Shown piece after piece: positions 9,623-19,780 of a stretch of 64,000 bases of DNA. Position 1 is the first letter of the stretch; the number at the start of each line of letters is the position of its first letter. The stretch comes from Kiloniellaceae bacterium (lineage in GTDB: Bacteria > Pseudomonadota > Alphaproteobacteria > Kiloniellales > J153): positions 62,001 to 126,000 of the forward strand of contig JAJFGO010000091.1 of assembly GCA_021776095.1 (NCBI GenBank), given 5' to 3'. A program made the translations under genes and the position numbers. The notes below the pieces were generated by a model. That model was given only the letters and a program-made list of their open reading frames with translations. It had not been told where the DNA came from and searched no databases.

Positions 9623-9675
9623 GTGTGTCTCTCGTTCTGCCGGTTTATTCTATATGAGATCGGGTTAAGGCGGTT

Positions 9676-10086
9676 TCAAATCATGCCTAGAGCCAGGCGG
9701 GCATCTTCCGACATACGCTCCGGCGTCCAGGGCGGGTCCCAGACCAGGCGCACGGTCACCACACCGGTGCCGGGCACTGCAGCGACCGCCCGAGCCACCT
9801 GGCCGGGCATCTCGCCGGCCACAGGGCAACCGGGGGCCGTCAGCGACATGTCAATGTCTACAGTACCATCGGGGACGATATTAATATCATAAATGAGCCC
9901 AAGTTCGTAGAGATTAACCGGGATTTCCGGGTCGTAGACCTCGCACAAAGCGGCGATCACCGGATCCTCGCCGGCAACTGGGGCCTGATCCGGCGCCAAG
10001 GGCGCGCCGGCCGTGGCGGTGAAGTCCACGGTTTCCCCCGTCGCGCCACCGGGCATGAAGTCATTCAGGCTGGGATCGTTCGGCAT
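9676..10086 (-). CDS. sufT: SufT (DUF59/MIP18-family Fe-S assembly protein)
   Basis: 136 residues. The first 40 are low complexity, followed by a DUF59 domain with PEIPVNLYELGLIYDI and the conserved-cysteine segment LTAPGCPVAGEMP. SufT-type proteins help mature Fe-S proteins under high demand; the mechanism is not settled. It sits between sufU and sufA on the minus strand, as in many alphaproteobacterial suf operons. Confidence 0.9.
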   Translation of the reverse strand: MPNDPSLNDFMPGGATGETVDFTATAGAPLAPDQAPVAGEDPVIAALCEVYDPEIPVNLYELGLIYDINIVPDGTVDIDMSLTAPGCPVAGEMPGQVARAVAAVPGTGVVTVRLVWDPPWTPERMSEDARLALGMI

Positions 10087-10114
10087 GGTCGCTCGTGGCT
10101 CCGTGGGCCCGGTT

Positions 10115-10582
10115 CTAATCGGTGGTTACGTTGTCGGTGCCGGCCATGGCGGCATTCATGGTATGCCAGGCCAAGGTGGCGCACTTGACCCGCATGGGAA
10201 ACTCACGCACTCCGGCCAAGACCTTCATGCGATCCAGGGTATCCTCGTCGACACCGGCCGAAACCGTGGCGTCGTCCTTGGTGCACATCTCCTGAAAGGT
10301 ATCGAACAGGGCCTTGGCCTCATCCTGTGTTTTGCCCATGAGTTCCTCCGTCATGAGCGAGGCCGAGGCGACCGAGATGGCGCACCCCTTGCCGTCGAAG
10401 GCGACATCCTCGATCACGCCTTGGCCGTTGACCTTGAGATGCACCACCACCGCGTCGCCGCACATGGGGTTGTTGCCGTGGGCGTGACGGTTGGCGTCCG
10501 CCGGGGTGCGCTTGTTCCGGGGATTCTTGACGTGCTCCAGGATCACCTCCTGGTAGAGTTCGCGCAGGTCGTCCATGGCCAT
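10115..10582 (-). CDS. sufU: SufU-type scaffold / sulfur-transfer protein
   Basis: NifU-N/SufU family, 155 residues from ATG at 10582 (MAMDDLREL); an ATG at 10576 would remove two residues. The open frame continues upstream through sufS in another phase, and that part is not protein. Three conserved cysteines appear in NPMCGD, GKGCAIS and RVKCATLAW. The extra residues between the second and third fit SufU rather than IscU. SufU proteins accept persulfide sulfur from SufS in a Zn-dependent way. The start lies 1 base from the sufS stop, implying coupled translation. There is no SufE in the operon, consistent with SufU doing that job (inference). Confidence 0.9.
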   Translation of the reverse strand: MAMDDLRELYQEVILEHVKNPRNKRTPADANRHAHGNNPMCGDAVVVHLKVNGQGVIEDVAFDGKGCAISVASASLMTEELMGKTQDEAKALFDTFQEMCTKDDATVSAGVDEDTLDRMKVLAGVREFPMRVKCATLAWHTMNAAMAGTDNVTTD

Positions 10583-10583
10583 C

Positions 10584-11855
10584 TTATCCGAATATCTCGC
10601 TGACCGATTCCAAGGCCGTGGCCAGGCTATCGACCTCACCGCGGGTATTATAGAGACCGAGCGAAGCGCGCGCCGTGGCGGCCACGCCGAGCCGGTCCAT
10701 GAGCGGTTGCGTGCAATGATGACCCGTGCGCACCGCGATGCCGGCCCGGTCCACGATGGTGCCGATGTCGTGCGGATGGGCGTTGTCCATGACGAAGCTG
10801 ACGATGCTGGCTTTTTCGCGCGCGGTGCCGACCAGACGCACGTTGGGTACCCGGGCCAGACGCTCTTCGGCGTAGGCGCGCAGGCCGGCTTCGTGGGCGG
10901 CGATGTTATCTTGGCCCAAGGCGCCCAGGTAGTCGATCGCGGCGCCGAGCCCAATGACCTCGACGATCGGTGGCGTGCCGGCCTCGAAGCGGTGCGGCGG
11001 TGCCTTAAAGGTCGATTTCTCGAAGGTGACCGAGCTGATCATGTCGCCGCCGCCTTGATAAGGGGGCAGGGCGTTCAGGTGCTCGCTCTTGCCATAAAGG
11101 ACGCCGATCCCGCTTGGCCCATAAACTTTGTGCCCGGTGAAAATATAGAAATCGACATCGAGCGCGCGGACATCGACCGCAAAATGCGGCGTCGCCTGAC
11201 AGCCGTCGAGCAGCACCGGAATATTGCGCGCGTGGGCTTTCTCGATCACTTGCTTGACCGGAACCACGGTGCCCAGGGCATTCGAGACGTGGGTCAGCGC
11301 GACCAGCTTGGTACGCGGTCCCAACAGGGCTTCGAACTCGTCTAGCAGGAAGTTACCGGCATCGTCGATCGGGGCGATCCGCAGGACAATGCCCAGGCGG
11401 TCGCGGACCATCTGCCAAGGGACGATGTTGGCGTGATGCTCCATGGCCGAAATGACCACCTCGTCGCCGCTGCCCAGGTTGGCCCGACTAAAGGACGAGG
11501 CCATCAGGTTGAAGGCTTCGGTTGCGTTGCGGGTGAAGACGATCTCGTCGGCGCTGCCGGCGTTCAGGAACCCGGCGACTTTCTCGCGGCCTGCCTCGAA
11601 GGCATCGGTGGTCTTCTGGCTCATCCAATGCACGCCGCGATGGACGTTGGCGTAGGTGGTCTCGTAGGCCTGACTCATGGCGTCGATCACCTGACGCGGC
11701 TTTTGCGCGCTGGCCGCCGAATCGAGATAGACCAGCGGCCGGCCGTAAACTTCCTGACGCAGGATTGGGAAATCGGCCCGTACCCGCTCGACATCGAAGG
11801 CGAGAGTCGAATTGTCGCCGGCTGCGATCTTTTCGATGCTGGCCACCTTGCTCAT
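10584..11855 (-). CDS. sufS: SufS cysteine desulfurase (group II)
   Basis: PLP enzyme of 423 residues that takes sulfur from cysteine as a persulfide for SUF cluster assembly. The PLP-lysine motif TGHKVYGPSG and the catalytic-cysteine motif RTGHHCTQP are both visible; the latter is the group II (SufS/CsdA) form. The start is ATG at 11855 (MSKVASIEK), overlapping the sufD stop as ATGA; the in-frame upstream extension is sufD shadow. Length agrees with the usual ~410 residues plus a short N-terminal extension. Confidence 0.94.
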   Translation of the reverse strand: MSKVASIEKIAAGDNSTLAFDVERVRADFPILRQEVYGRPLVYLDSAASAQKPRQVIDAMSQAYETTYANVHRGVHWMSQKTTDAFEAGREKVAGFLNAGSADEIVFTRNATEAFNLMASSFSRANLGSGDEVVISAMEHHANIVPWQMVRDRLGIVLRIAPIDDAGNFLLDEFEALLGPRTKLVALTHVSNALGTVVPVKQVIEKAHARNIPVLLDGCQATPHFAVDVRALDVDFYIFTGHKVYGPSGIGVLYGKSEHLNALPPYQGGGDMISSVTFEKSTFKAPPHRFEAGTPPIVEVIGLGAAIDYLGALGQDNIAAHEAGLRAYAEERLARVPNVRLVGTAREKASIVSFVMDNAHPHDIGTIVDRAGIAVRTGHHCTQPLMDRLGVAATARASLGLYNTRGEVDSLATALESVSEIFG

Positions 11856-13201
11856 GACGCGCCTCCATCCGCCGCATCCGAAAGCCAATGCCCCACGCTG
11901 GACAGTAGTGCCGGGCACAGGCCCTCCGCCGCCAGGCCGTTAATGGTGTCGGACAGAAAGGCCTCGATCAGCATGTGCCGGGCGGTCTCTTCCGGAATGC
12001 CGCGCGCGCGCAGATAAAACAGCGCCTCCGGGTCCATATCGCCCGCGGTCGCGCCGTGGCTACACTTCACGTCGTCGGCGTAAATCTCCAACTCTGGCTT
12101 GGCGTCCATCTCGGCCGTGTCGGACAACAGCAAGACTTTGCTCAACTGATGGCCGTCGCTCTTCTGGGCGTCCTGATGGACCACGACCTTGCCTTGGAAG
12201 ACGCCGCGCGCCCGCTCGTCCAACACGCCCTTGAAGACCTCGCGCGACGCGGTCTCCGGCGCCAGGTGGTCGATCCGCGTGGTGTTGTCGCAGTGCTGTT
12301 CGCCGCGCAGCATGTAGATGCCGTTGAGGTGGCACTCCGCGCCGGGCGCGGCCAGCGCGACGCTTGCCTCGCAGCGCGACAGGCGGGCGCCGCGGGTCAG
12401 GGTAAAGGCGTCGTAAAGCCCGCCGCCCCGAACCTCGGCATGGAGGTTCGAGAGGTGTATCGCCGCGGTGTCTTCGGCCTGGACTTTGTAATGGCGCAAC
12501 TGCGCGTCCGCGCCGACCCGGATCTCGCAGGCATGATTGGCGAAATAGGCACCCCCGGCGTTGCCGCCGATGCCGTCGTGATGCTCGACCACGATGGCGC
12601 GGCTGTCTTCCTCCAGGACCATCAGGCTGCGCGGATGGAAGGCCTGTGGCCCGCGCGGCGCGGCGCCCAGATAGATCACCTCGATCGGCCACTCCAGGCG
12701 CACCCCCGCTTCGAGGTGGAGCAGGAAGCCGTCGCTCATCATGGCGGTATTGAGGTCGAGCATCGGTTGGTTGCCGTCTTCACCGGCAATTCGGCCCAAG
12801 GTATCGGCCAGGGCGCCGCTCTTGTCCTTGGCCAGAGCGTCGGCCAGGCTCCCGGCCCGCACGCCATCGGGCAGCGCGCCGAGCGCCGAGAGATCTTCGC
12901 GGAACCGGCCATTGACGAAGACCAGCCGCTGGGTGCTCTGACCTTGGGGCAGGAGGCTGGGCAGGCGATCGATGCTGACCTGCTCTTGCGCCCAGGGCGC
13001 GAACTCAAGCTTCTCCAGGGGGCGCAGGTTTGTGTACTTCCAGGATTCCAGACGCGGCGTCGGCAGGCCGGCGGCGGCGAAGCGTTGCCGGGCCCCGGCG
13101 CGCAGGTCTTCCAGCCAGGGCAGGGCGGGGGCGTCGGCCAGGGCCGCGCCCGGCGCGAAGCGCTCCAGGATATTTTCGGCGGTCGCCGGCATTTGACTCA
13201 T
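11852..13201 (-). CDS. sufD: SufD subunit of the Fe-S scaffold complex
   Basis: 449 residues from ATG at 13201 (MSQMPATAEN). The longer open frame upstream overlaps sufC and does not look like protein. N-terminal region with RLESWKYTNLRPLEK, then the beta-helix core shared with SufB (DNTTRIDHLAPETASREVFKG segment, split here only for reference), and the C-terminal DVKCSHGATAGDMDPEALFYL motif typical of SufD. With SufB and SufC it forms the SufBC2D scaffold. It starts 4 bp after the sufC stop and overlaps sufS by 4 bp. Confidence 0.93.
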   Translation of the reverse strand: MSQMPATAENILERFAPGAALADAPALPWLEDLRAGARQRFAAAGLPTPRLESWKYTNLRPLEKLEFAPWAQEQVSIDRLPSLLPQGQSTQRLVFVNGRFREDLSALGALPDGVRAGSLADALAKDKSGALADTLGRIAGEDGNQPMLDLNTAMMSDGFLLHLEAGVRLEWPIEVIYLGAAPRGPQAFHPRSLMVLEEDSRAIVVEHHDGIGGNAGGAYFANHACEIRVGADAQLRHYKVQAEDTAAIHLSNLHAEVRGGGLYDAFTLTRGARLSRCEASVALAAPGAECHLNGIYMLRGEQHCDNTTRIDHLAPETASREVFKGVLDERARGVFQGKVVVHQDAQKSDGHQLSKVLLLSDTAEMDAKPELEIYADDVKCSHGATAGDMDPEALFYLRARGIPEETARHMLIEAFLSDTINGLAAEGLCPALLSSVGHWLSDAADGGAS

Positions 13202-13205
13202 GGCG

Positions 13206-13955
<750 letters not shown>

Positions 13956-13987
13956 CGTCTAATTCCGAATTCCCTTGCTTGGGGCGT

Positions 13988-15445
<1,458 letters not shown>

Positions 15446-15460
15446 GGCTGCATTCTCCCC

Positions 15461-15922
15461 TTAAACAGCTGGCTTTTGTGCCGGGTGCCGTGGCGGCGCC
15501 GGCGGCATGAAACAGTCGGGTCCCGGCATCATGTCAGCCAGGCTGACCCCGGACAGTGCCTCGTGAATGGCCTTATTCACCTTGTCCCAGTTGCCCCGCA
15601 TGGGGCAGAAGGATTCGACGTCGCAGCCGCCGCTGGCGCCATCGACGCAGGCCGTCAGGGCGATCGGCCCTTCGAGAGCTTGAATGATCTCCGCTACCGA
15701 AATGGTTTCGGCCGGCCGGTTCAAGGTGTAGCCCCCGGCGGCACCTCGGTGCGAGGCGATCAGCCGCGAATGCGACAGGGCATTCAAGAGTTTCGCTACC
15801 GTGGGCAGGGGAACTCCGGTTTCTTGGGCAATGTGCGGCGCGGTGTATAGCTCGTCCGGTGCGCGCGACATCCGGCTCATCACGACCACCGCGTAATCCG
15901 TCAAGCGATTGAGTCTGAACAT
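15461..15922 (-). CDS. Rrf2-family SUF operon regulator (IscR/SufR-like)
   Basis: 153-residue winged-helix regulator. The ATG at 15922 (MFRLNRLTDY) is preceded by GGAG six bases upstream; a TTG four codons earlier is not convincing. Three cysteines in the C-terminal half (C-x7-C-x5-C, in ACVDGASGGCDVESFC) are placed like the 2Fe-2S ligands of IscR. Family members repress Fe-S assembly genes when holding a cluster and derepress under iron or oxidative stress. As the promoter-proximal gene of the suf operon it is probably autoregulated through the palindrome just upstream. Confidence 0.92.
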   Translation of the reverse strand: MFRLNRLTDYAVVVMSRMSRAPDELYTAPHIAQETGVPLPTVAKLLNALSHSRLIASHRGAAGGYTLNRPAETISVAEIIQALEGPIALTACVDGASGGCDVESFCPMRGNWDKVNKAIHEALSGVSLADMMPGPDCFMPPAPPRHPAQKPAV

Positions 15923-16284
15923 GCAGAGCTCCAAATCGGACTAATCTAGTATGGTTTCATAGATATACGTTTTTTGGCGGCAATCAAGGCCTTTAGCACT
16001 GATTTGGCTCCTTGCACGACCAAGTTCTGTACGGCCCATTGGGGTGGGTAAGCAGGGCCTAGAGATCATGGGGCAAATGCCGGTGCCGAACATGAAGTAT
16101 ATAAAACGGCGTGTAATAATTGTTTCCAATATAGAAACGGAAAGTTTCTTATTCAGACATAATGTCGCAAATATTTTATCACAATTTGCTTTGCTGATAG
16201 GACTTACTTCGTTGACAGTAACCACCATGATAAACTGCTCTCCCGCTGAAGTAGCGGTTGCGAGCAATTTGTGGGGGTTCTGTT
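15923..16284. other. Divergent intergenic region between the suf operon and the porin
   Basis: About 360 bp, clearly richer in A/T than its surroundings, especially 16090-16230. It holds the putative Rrf2 operator and must hold promoters for both flanking genes. I see no convincing ORF or RNA gene in it. Confidence 0.6.
15939..15952 (-). promoter_or_regulatory. Putative IscR/Rrf2 operator upstream of the suf operon
   Basis: The sequence GACTAATCTAGTAT holds the inverted repeat ACTA-ATC-TAGT 17 bases before the regulator's start codon. It resembles the GACTA...TAGTC core of known IscR type 1 sites. Position and the regulator's identity support autoregulation; binding is inferred. Confidence 0.5.
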
Positions 16285-17505
16285 ATGCACCATACAGTTA
16301 AGACTGTTCTCATGGCGTCGGTCGCCATTGTTGGCCTGGGTCTGATCGCTCAGCCGGCAGCGGCGCAAACCATGAAAGAGCTAAAGGATGAAATCAACCG
16401 CCTGATGAAGCGGGTCGAGCAAATGGAAAAAAAGCAGGCCGAGCAAGACCTGAAACCGGCGGCAGGAGGCGCTGCAGACAAGACGGTTACCTCGGGCAAC
16501 GACAAGATCAAGCTGTCCTTATCCGGTCAGGTGAATCGGGGCATCCTCTACGTCGACAACGGGCCGAGCGAGGAATTCTTCCACGTCGACAACGACAACT
16601 CCTCGACCCGGATCAGGTTCATTGGCGAAGGCCATTTGAACGAAGATATCTCCGTCGGATCTCAGATCGAGGTGCAGTTCGAATCCAACTCGACGGCGGA
16701 TATTCGTATCGATCAAGACAGTCCCGCCGGACCCAACAATTTCACTGAACGCAAGCTCGAGATCTTTGTCGACAGCAACCAATTGGGCCGCCTTTGGGTC
16801 GGGCAGGGCGATACCGCGTCGAACGGCACCTCCGAGGTCGATCTCTCCGGAACCGATGTGGTCGCCTATTCCGGCATCGCGGATATGGCCGGCGGGATAG
16901 CCTTTTCGACTTCGGGCGGCACCCTGGGGCCGCGCATCAACCAAGCCTTCAGCAACTTCGACGGCCTGAGCCGCGACGATCGGGTTCGCTATGATACGCC
17001 CAGCTTCATGGGCTTCAAAGCGTCGGCCGGGGCAATCGATGGTGGCTCCTGGGACACGGCGGCGCGCTTTGCCGGTGAAATTGCCGGCACCAAGGTTGTC
17101 TCCGCCTTGGCCTATGCCGATGCCAACTCACGCCAAGGTTTCGAGCAAGTCAATGGCTCGGTGTCGGTCCTTCTGCCGATTGGAGTCAGCGTGACGGCCG
17201 CGGCCGGCAGCCGGGACATAAAGGGGCGAACCGGCGACGATCCCATGAGTTATTACGGCAAATTGGGGTACAGGTTCCACCTAACCGATCTGGGCGAGAC
17301 GGCGGTCGGTGTGGACTTCGCGAAAACCGACGATCTGGCGGCGCAAGGCGACGAGTTCATGACCTATGGCGCCTTCGGTGTGCAGCGCTTCGACGCGATT
17401 GGGACGGAACTCTATCTGGCGGTCCGCAATCATGAACTGGACCGCAGCGGAACGGACTTCGATGACGTCATCGCCGTGCTGACCGGCGCCCGGATCAAGT
17501 TCTAG
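16285..17505 (+). CDS. Outer-membrane general porin
   Basis: 406 residues from ATG at 16285, with GGGGG 8 bases upstream; a TTG nine codons earlier is in frame but unlikely. Signal peptide to about residue 26 (LIAQPAAA), then a short coiled coil (KELKDEINRLMKRVEQMEKK), a small Ala/Gly-rich linker, and a porin barrel with alternating polar and apolar strands ending in the outer-membrane signature Phe (ARIKF). This is the layout of alphaproteobacterial Porin_4-type trimeric porins. It probably lets small hydrophilic solutes through. It is followed 17 bp later by a lipoprotein gene in the same unit. Confidence 0.88.
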   Translation: MHHTVKTVLMASVAIVGLGLIAQPAAAQTMKELKDEINRLMKRVEQMEKKQAEQDLKPAAGGAADKTVTSGNDKIKLSLSGQVNRGILYVDNGPSEEFFHVDNDNSSTRIRFIGEGHLNEDISVGSQIEVQFESNSTADIRIDQDSPAGPNNFTERKLEIFVDSNQLGRLWVGQGDTASNGTSEVDLSGTDVVAYSGIADMAGGIAFSTSGGTLGPRINQAFSNFDGLSRDDRVRYDTPSFMGFKASAGAIDGGSWDTAARFAGEIAGTKVVSALAYADANSRQGFEQVNGSVSVLLPIGVSVTAAAGSRDIKGRTGDDPMSYYGKLGYRFHLTDLGETAVGVDFAKTDDLAAQGDEFMTYGAFGVQRFDAIGTELYLAVRNHELDRSGTDFDDVIAVLTGARIKF

Positions 17506-17522
17506 AATCGATGGAGAGCGAA

Positions 17523-17708
17523 ATGACGATGCGTTCGACTCAAGGCTGGCGAGACGCGGCACGTCTCGCCGCGCTTGCTACCACGGTCCTTTTGGCGGCG
17601 GCCTGCGCTGAGATCAAGCCTCTGGATTACACCGAGATCCATGAGATACCGCCTGGGCCCGGGCTTTTATCCGGCGATGACGGGGCCTTCGTCCTCTTGG
17701 GCGACTAG
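17523..17708 (+). CDS. Small lipoprotein of unknown function
   Basis: 61 residues from ATG at 17523, chosen because GGAG (17513-17516) lies six bases upstream. Signal sequence followed by the lipobox LAAAC, giving a mature peptide of roughly 35 residues (AEIKPLDYTEIHEIPPGPG and onward). I do not recognise the family. It is co-directional with the porin 17 bp upstream and is closed by a strong terminator, so the two are likely one transcript. It could be a porin-associated or stress lipoprotein, but nothing proves it. Confidence 0.75.
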   Translation: MTMRSTQGWRDAARLAALATTVLLAAACAEIKPLDYTEIHEIPPGPGLLSGDDGAFVLLGD

Positions 17709-17776
17709 ACTGGAAGCAGCCAAGCAAAGGACCAATCTTGAGGGTCCGCGTGGCGGCTTCTTTGATACCCCGCTTG

Positions 17777-17814
17777 CCCCTCCGAGTCGATCTTCGGCTC
17801 GGAGGGGTCTTTTT
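17777..17814 (+). terminator. Rho-independent terminator after the porin-lipoprotein unit
   Basis: Ten-base perfect stem CCCCTCCGAG (17777-17786) / CTCGGAGGGG (17798-17807), 11-nt loop, followed by TCTTTTT. Confidence 0.93.
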
Positions 17815-17978
17815 GCCTATGGGCCGGGGCGCGGCCGCTTCGGCGCAATCCTCTCAAGGGGATGTGATCGCTTGTGATTCCAGGACTCTGCTGCGCGCCC
17901 TAATATATCACGAGAGTATCCCGTCAATGCCGGTCGCCGACCTGGGATGCTTGAATAAATAGGAGCGCAAATCGATCC

Positions 17979-18905
17979 ATGGGAGGCGAACCGTCATCGA
18001 CTCTGGGTCAATTCGGATTGTCGCACGTTACCGCCTTCGCGCAGGTGGTCGACGCCGGCAGCTTTACCGACGCCGCGCGGCAACTTGGCCTCTCCAAGGC
18101 AACCATCAGCAAACACGTCGCGCACCTTGAGCATCGGCTGGGCGCAAGTTTGCTTAGGCGCACCACCCGCAGCCTGGGTCTGACCGAGGCCGGTGCGCGC
18201 TTCTATTCCCATTGCCGCAATATCTTGGACGAGCTTGCGGTAGCCGAATCCGAAGTTCTGGAATCCCTGGGCGCTGCGCAGGGGCGGCTCCGCGTTGCTA
18301 CCCCAAATTTCTTCGACGGTCAGAAGATTGCGCCGGCCCTGCACGACTTCATGGAACGCTATCCCGCTATCGAGGTCGAGTTGTCCTTGCACGATGCCAT
18401 GGGCGAGGGGAGCGGAGAAGAAAAGGCCGACGTGTCCATCCAAGTCGCCCGGATTCAGGAATGCATCGGCCGGGGGATCCAACTGGCACCGTGCGTGGCC
18501 CGTGTATACGGATCGCCCGGATATATAGAGCGTTACGGCGAGCCGATGACGCCCGACGATCTGTCTCGCCACAACTGCATGCGCATTGGGTCCGGCCGCC
18601 AGGGCGGAACCTGGGCGCTCGAAGGTCCAGAGGGCCCTTGGTCGGTCAACGTGAGTGGCCGGTTTTGCGCCAACAGCGGCGCCGCCTTGCAGCACGCGGT
18701 CCTGTCGGGATTAGGATTGTCGCTCATGCCTGAATCGCTGGTCGCGGACGACCTTGCGGCGGGCCGTTTGGTCAATGTCTTGCCGTCGTTTCGGGACCGT
18801 TCTCAGGCCCTGTATTTGGAGGTCCCAGAGGGCCGGCGAAAGGCGCCGCAAGTGGCGGCCTTCACCGCCTTTGCGACGTCCTACTTCGAGACCGGTCATA
18901 CTTAA
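17979..18905 (+). CDS. LysR-family transcriptional regulator
   Basis: 308 residues. N-terminal winged helix-turn-helix (about residues 10-70, with FTDAARQLGLSKATISKHV) and a C-terminal periplasmic-binding-protein-like effector domain. It resembles the large CrgA-like subgroup. It points toward the two cytochrome P460-like genes, the first starting 52 bp after its stop, so it may be co-transcribed with or regulate them (inference). The effector is unknown. Confidence 0.9.
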   Translation: MGGEPSSTLGQFGLSHVTAFAQVVDAGSFTDAARQLGLSKATISKHVAHLEHRLGASLLRRTTRSLGLTEAGARFYSHCRNILDELAVAESEVLESLGAAQGRLRVATPNFFDGQKIAPALHDFMERYPAIEVELSLHDAMGEGSGEEKADVSIQVARIQECIGRGIQLAPCVARVYGSPGYIERYGEPMTPDDLSRHNCMRIGSGRQGGTWALEGPEGPWSVNVSGRFCANSGAALQHAVLSGLGLSLMPESLVADDLAAGRLVNVLPSFRDRSQALYLEVPEGRRKAPQVAAFTAFATSYFETGHT

Positions 18906-18957
18906 GAGTGATGGCGCGGATCGTTTTGGCTGTTCGGCCGATTTTGAGGAGCCGCCC

Positions 18958-19614
18958 TTGACATCTATATCGGGCATCCGCTCGGCTGTCGCATTGGTCG
19001 CTTTGCTGGCCTTACTTTACCCGGTCGCCGCCGGGCGGCCGGCCTTGGCCCAGAGCGATGCCGATCCCAAGCAGCCGCAGAAGCATTTTACGGTGGCGCG
19101 CCCGGCCGAGCTGACCGGGGACGATGCCGAGGCCATATACGGGCGAATCCAACAAGATCTCGTGGCGGGCTACCGGCTCTCCGGCGAAGCCTATGCCGCG
19201 CCCTACCAGCGCTGGCCCCGGTACAACACGGAACCCTACCGGTCGGCGCAGCACGGCGAGCGCTTCGCCAATAACTACGGCAACGATAAGGCGGGTGCTT
19301 ATCGGTTGTACGAGCGCTCGGGCCCGATGCCCCGGGGCGCTATCCTGGTCAAGGACAGCTTCGCGGTGACCGAAAAGGGCGACGTCTTCAGCGGCCCGCT
19401 GTTCGTCATGGAGAAGATGGCGCCCGGCTTCAACCCGGAGAGCGGCGATTGGCGCTATACTATGATCATGCCCGACGGCAGTCTCTTGGGCGTTACCGGG
19501 GGTAGCGGCTCGGACCGGATGGAGTTCTGCGTGTCCTGCCACGCCGGGGTGCAGGAAGATCAGGACCATATGTTCTACGTGCCCCCGCCGTTCCGTCTTG
19601 GGGGCGTTCAGTGA
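18958..19614 (+). CDS. Cytochrome P460-family c-type heme protein
   Basis: 218 residues from TTG at 18958, supported by GAGGAG exactly six bases upstream. Signal peptide ending near ALAQS, so periplasmic. A single c-type heme motif lies near the C-terminus (C191-V-S-C194-H195), as in cytochrome P460 proteins. The body shares long stretches with the next gene: [29 protein letters not shown]. Known P460 enzymes oxidise hydroxylamine or bind NO through a lysine-crosslinked heme. The cross-linking lysine cannot be fixed by eye here. Family call is from the fold pattern and heme position and is fairly but not fully certain. Confidence 0.78.
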   Translation: MTSISGIRSAVALVALLALLYPVAAGRPALAQSDADPKQPQKHFTVARPAELTGDDAEAIYGRIQQDLVAGYRLSGEAYAAPYQRWPRYNTEPYRSAQHGERFANNYGNDKAGAYRLYERSGPMPRGAILVKDSFAVTEKGDVFSGPLFVMEKMAPGFNPESGDWRYTMIMPDGSLLGVTGGSGSDRMEFCVSCHAGVQEDQDHMFYVPPPFRLGGVQ

Positions 19615-19780
19615 CCCTCGCAATCCGACCCAAGCTTTTGCGATGCGTCATCACGAGAACGTGAAAGACGTTGATTCTACATTTGTTTTCGCGGACCGCT
19701 AGATTGAGCCACGGTCGCGTGGCAGGAGCGCGGGGCGTTTCGCAACACACAATCAAAGTTCAGGTCTGGGGAGGGACGTA

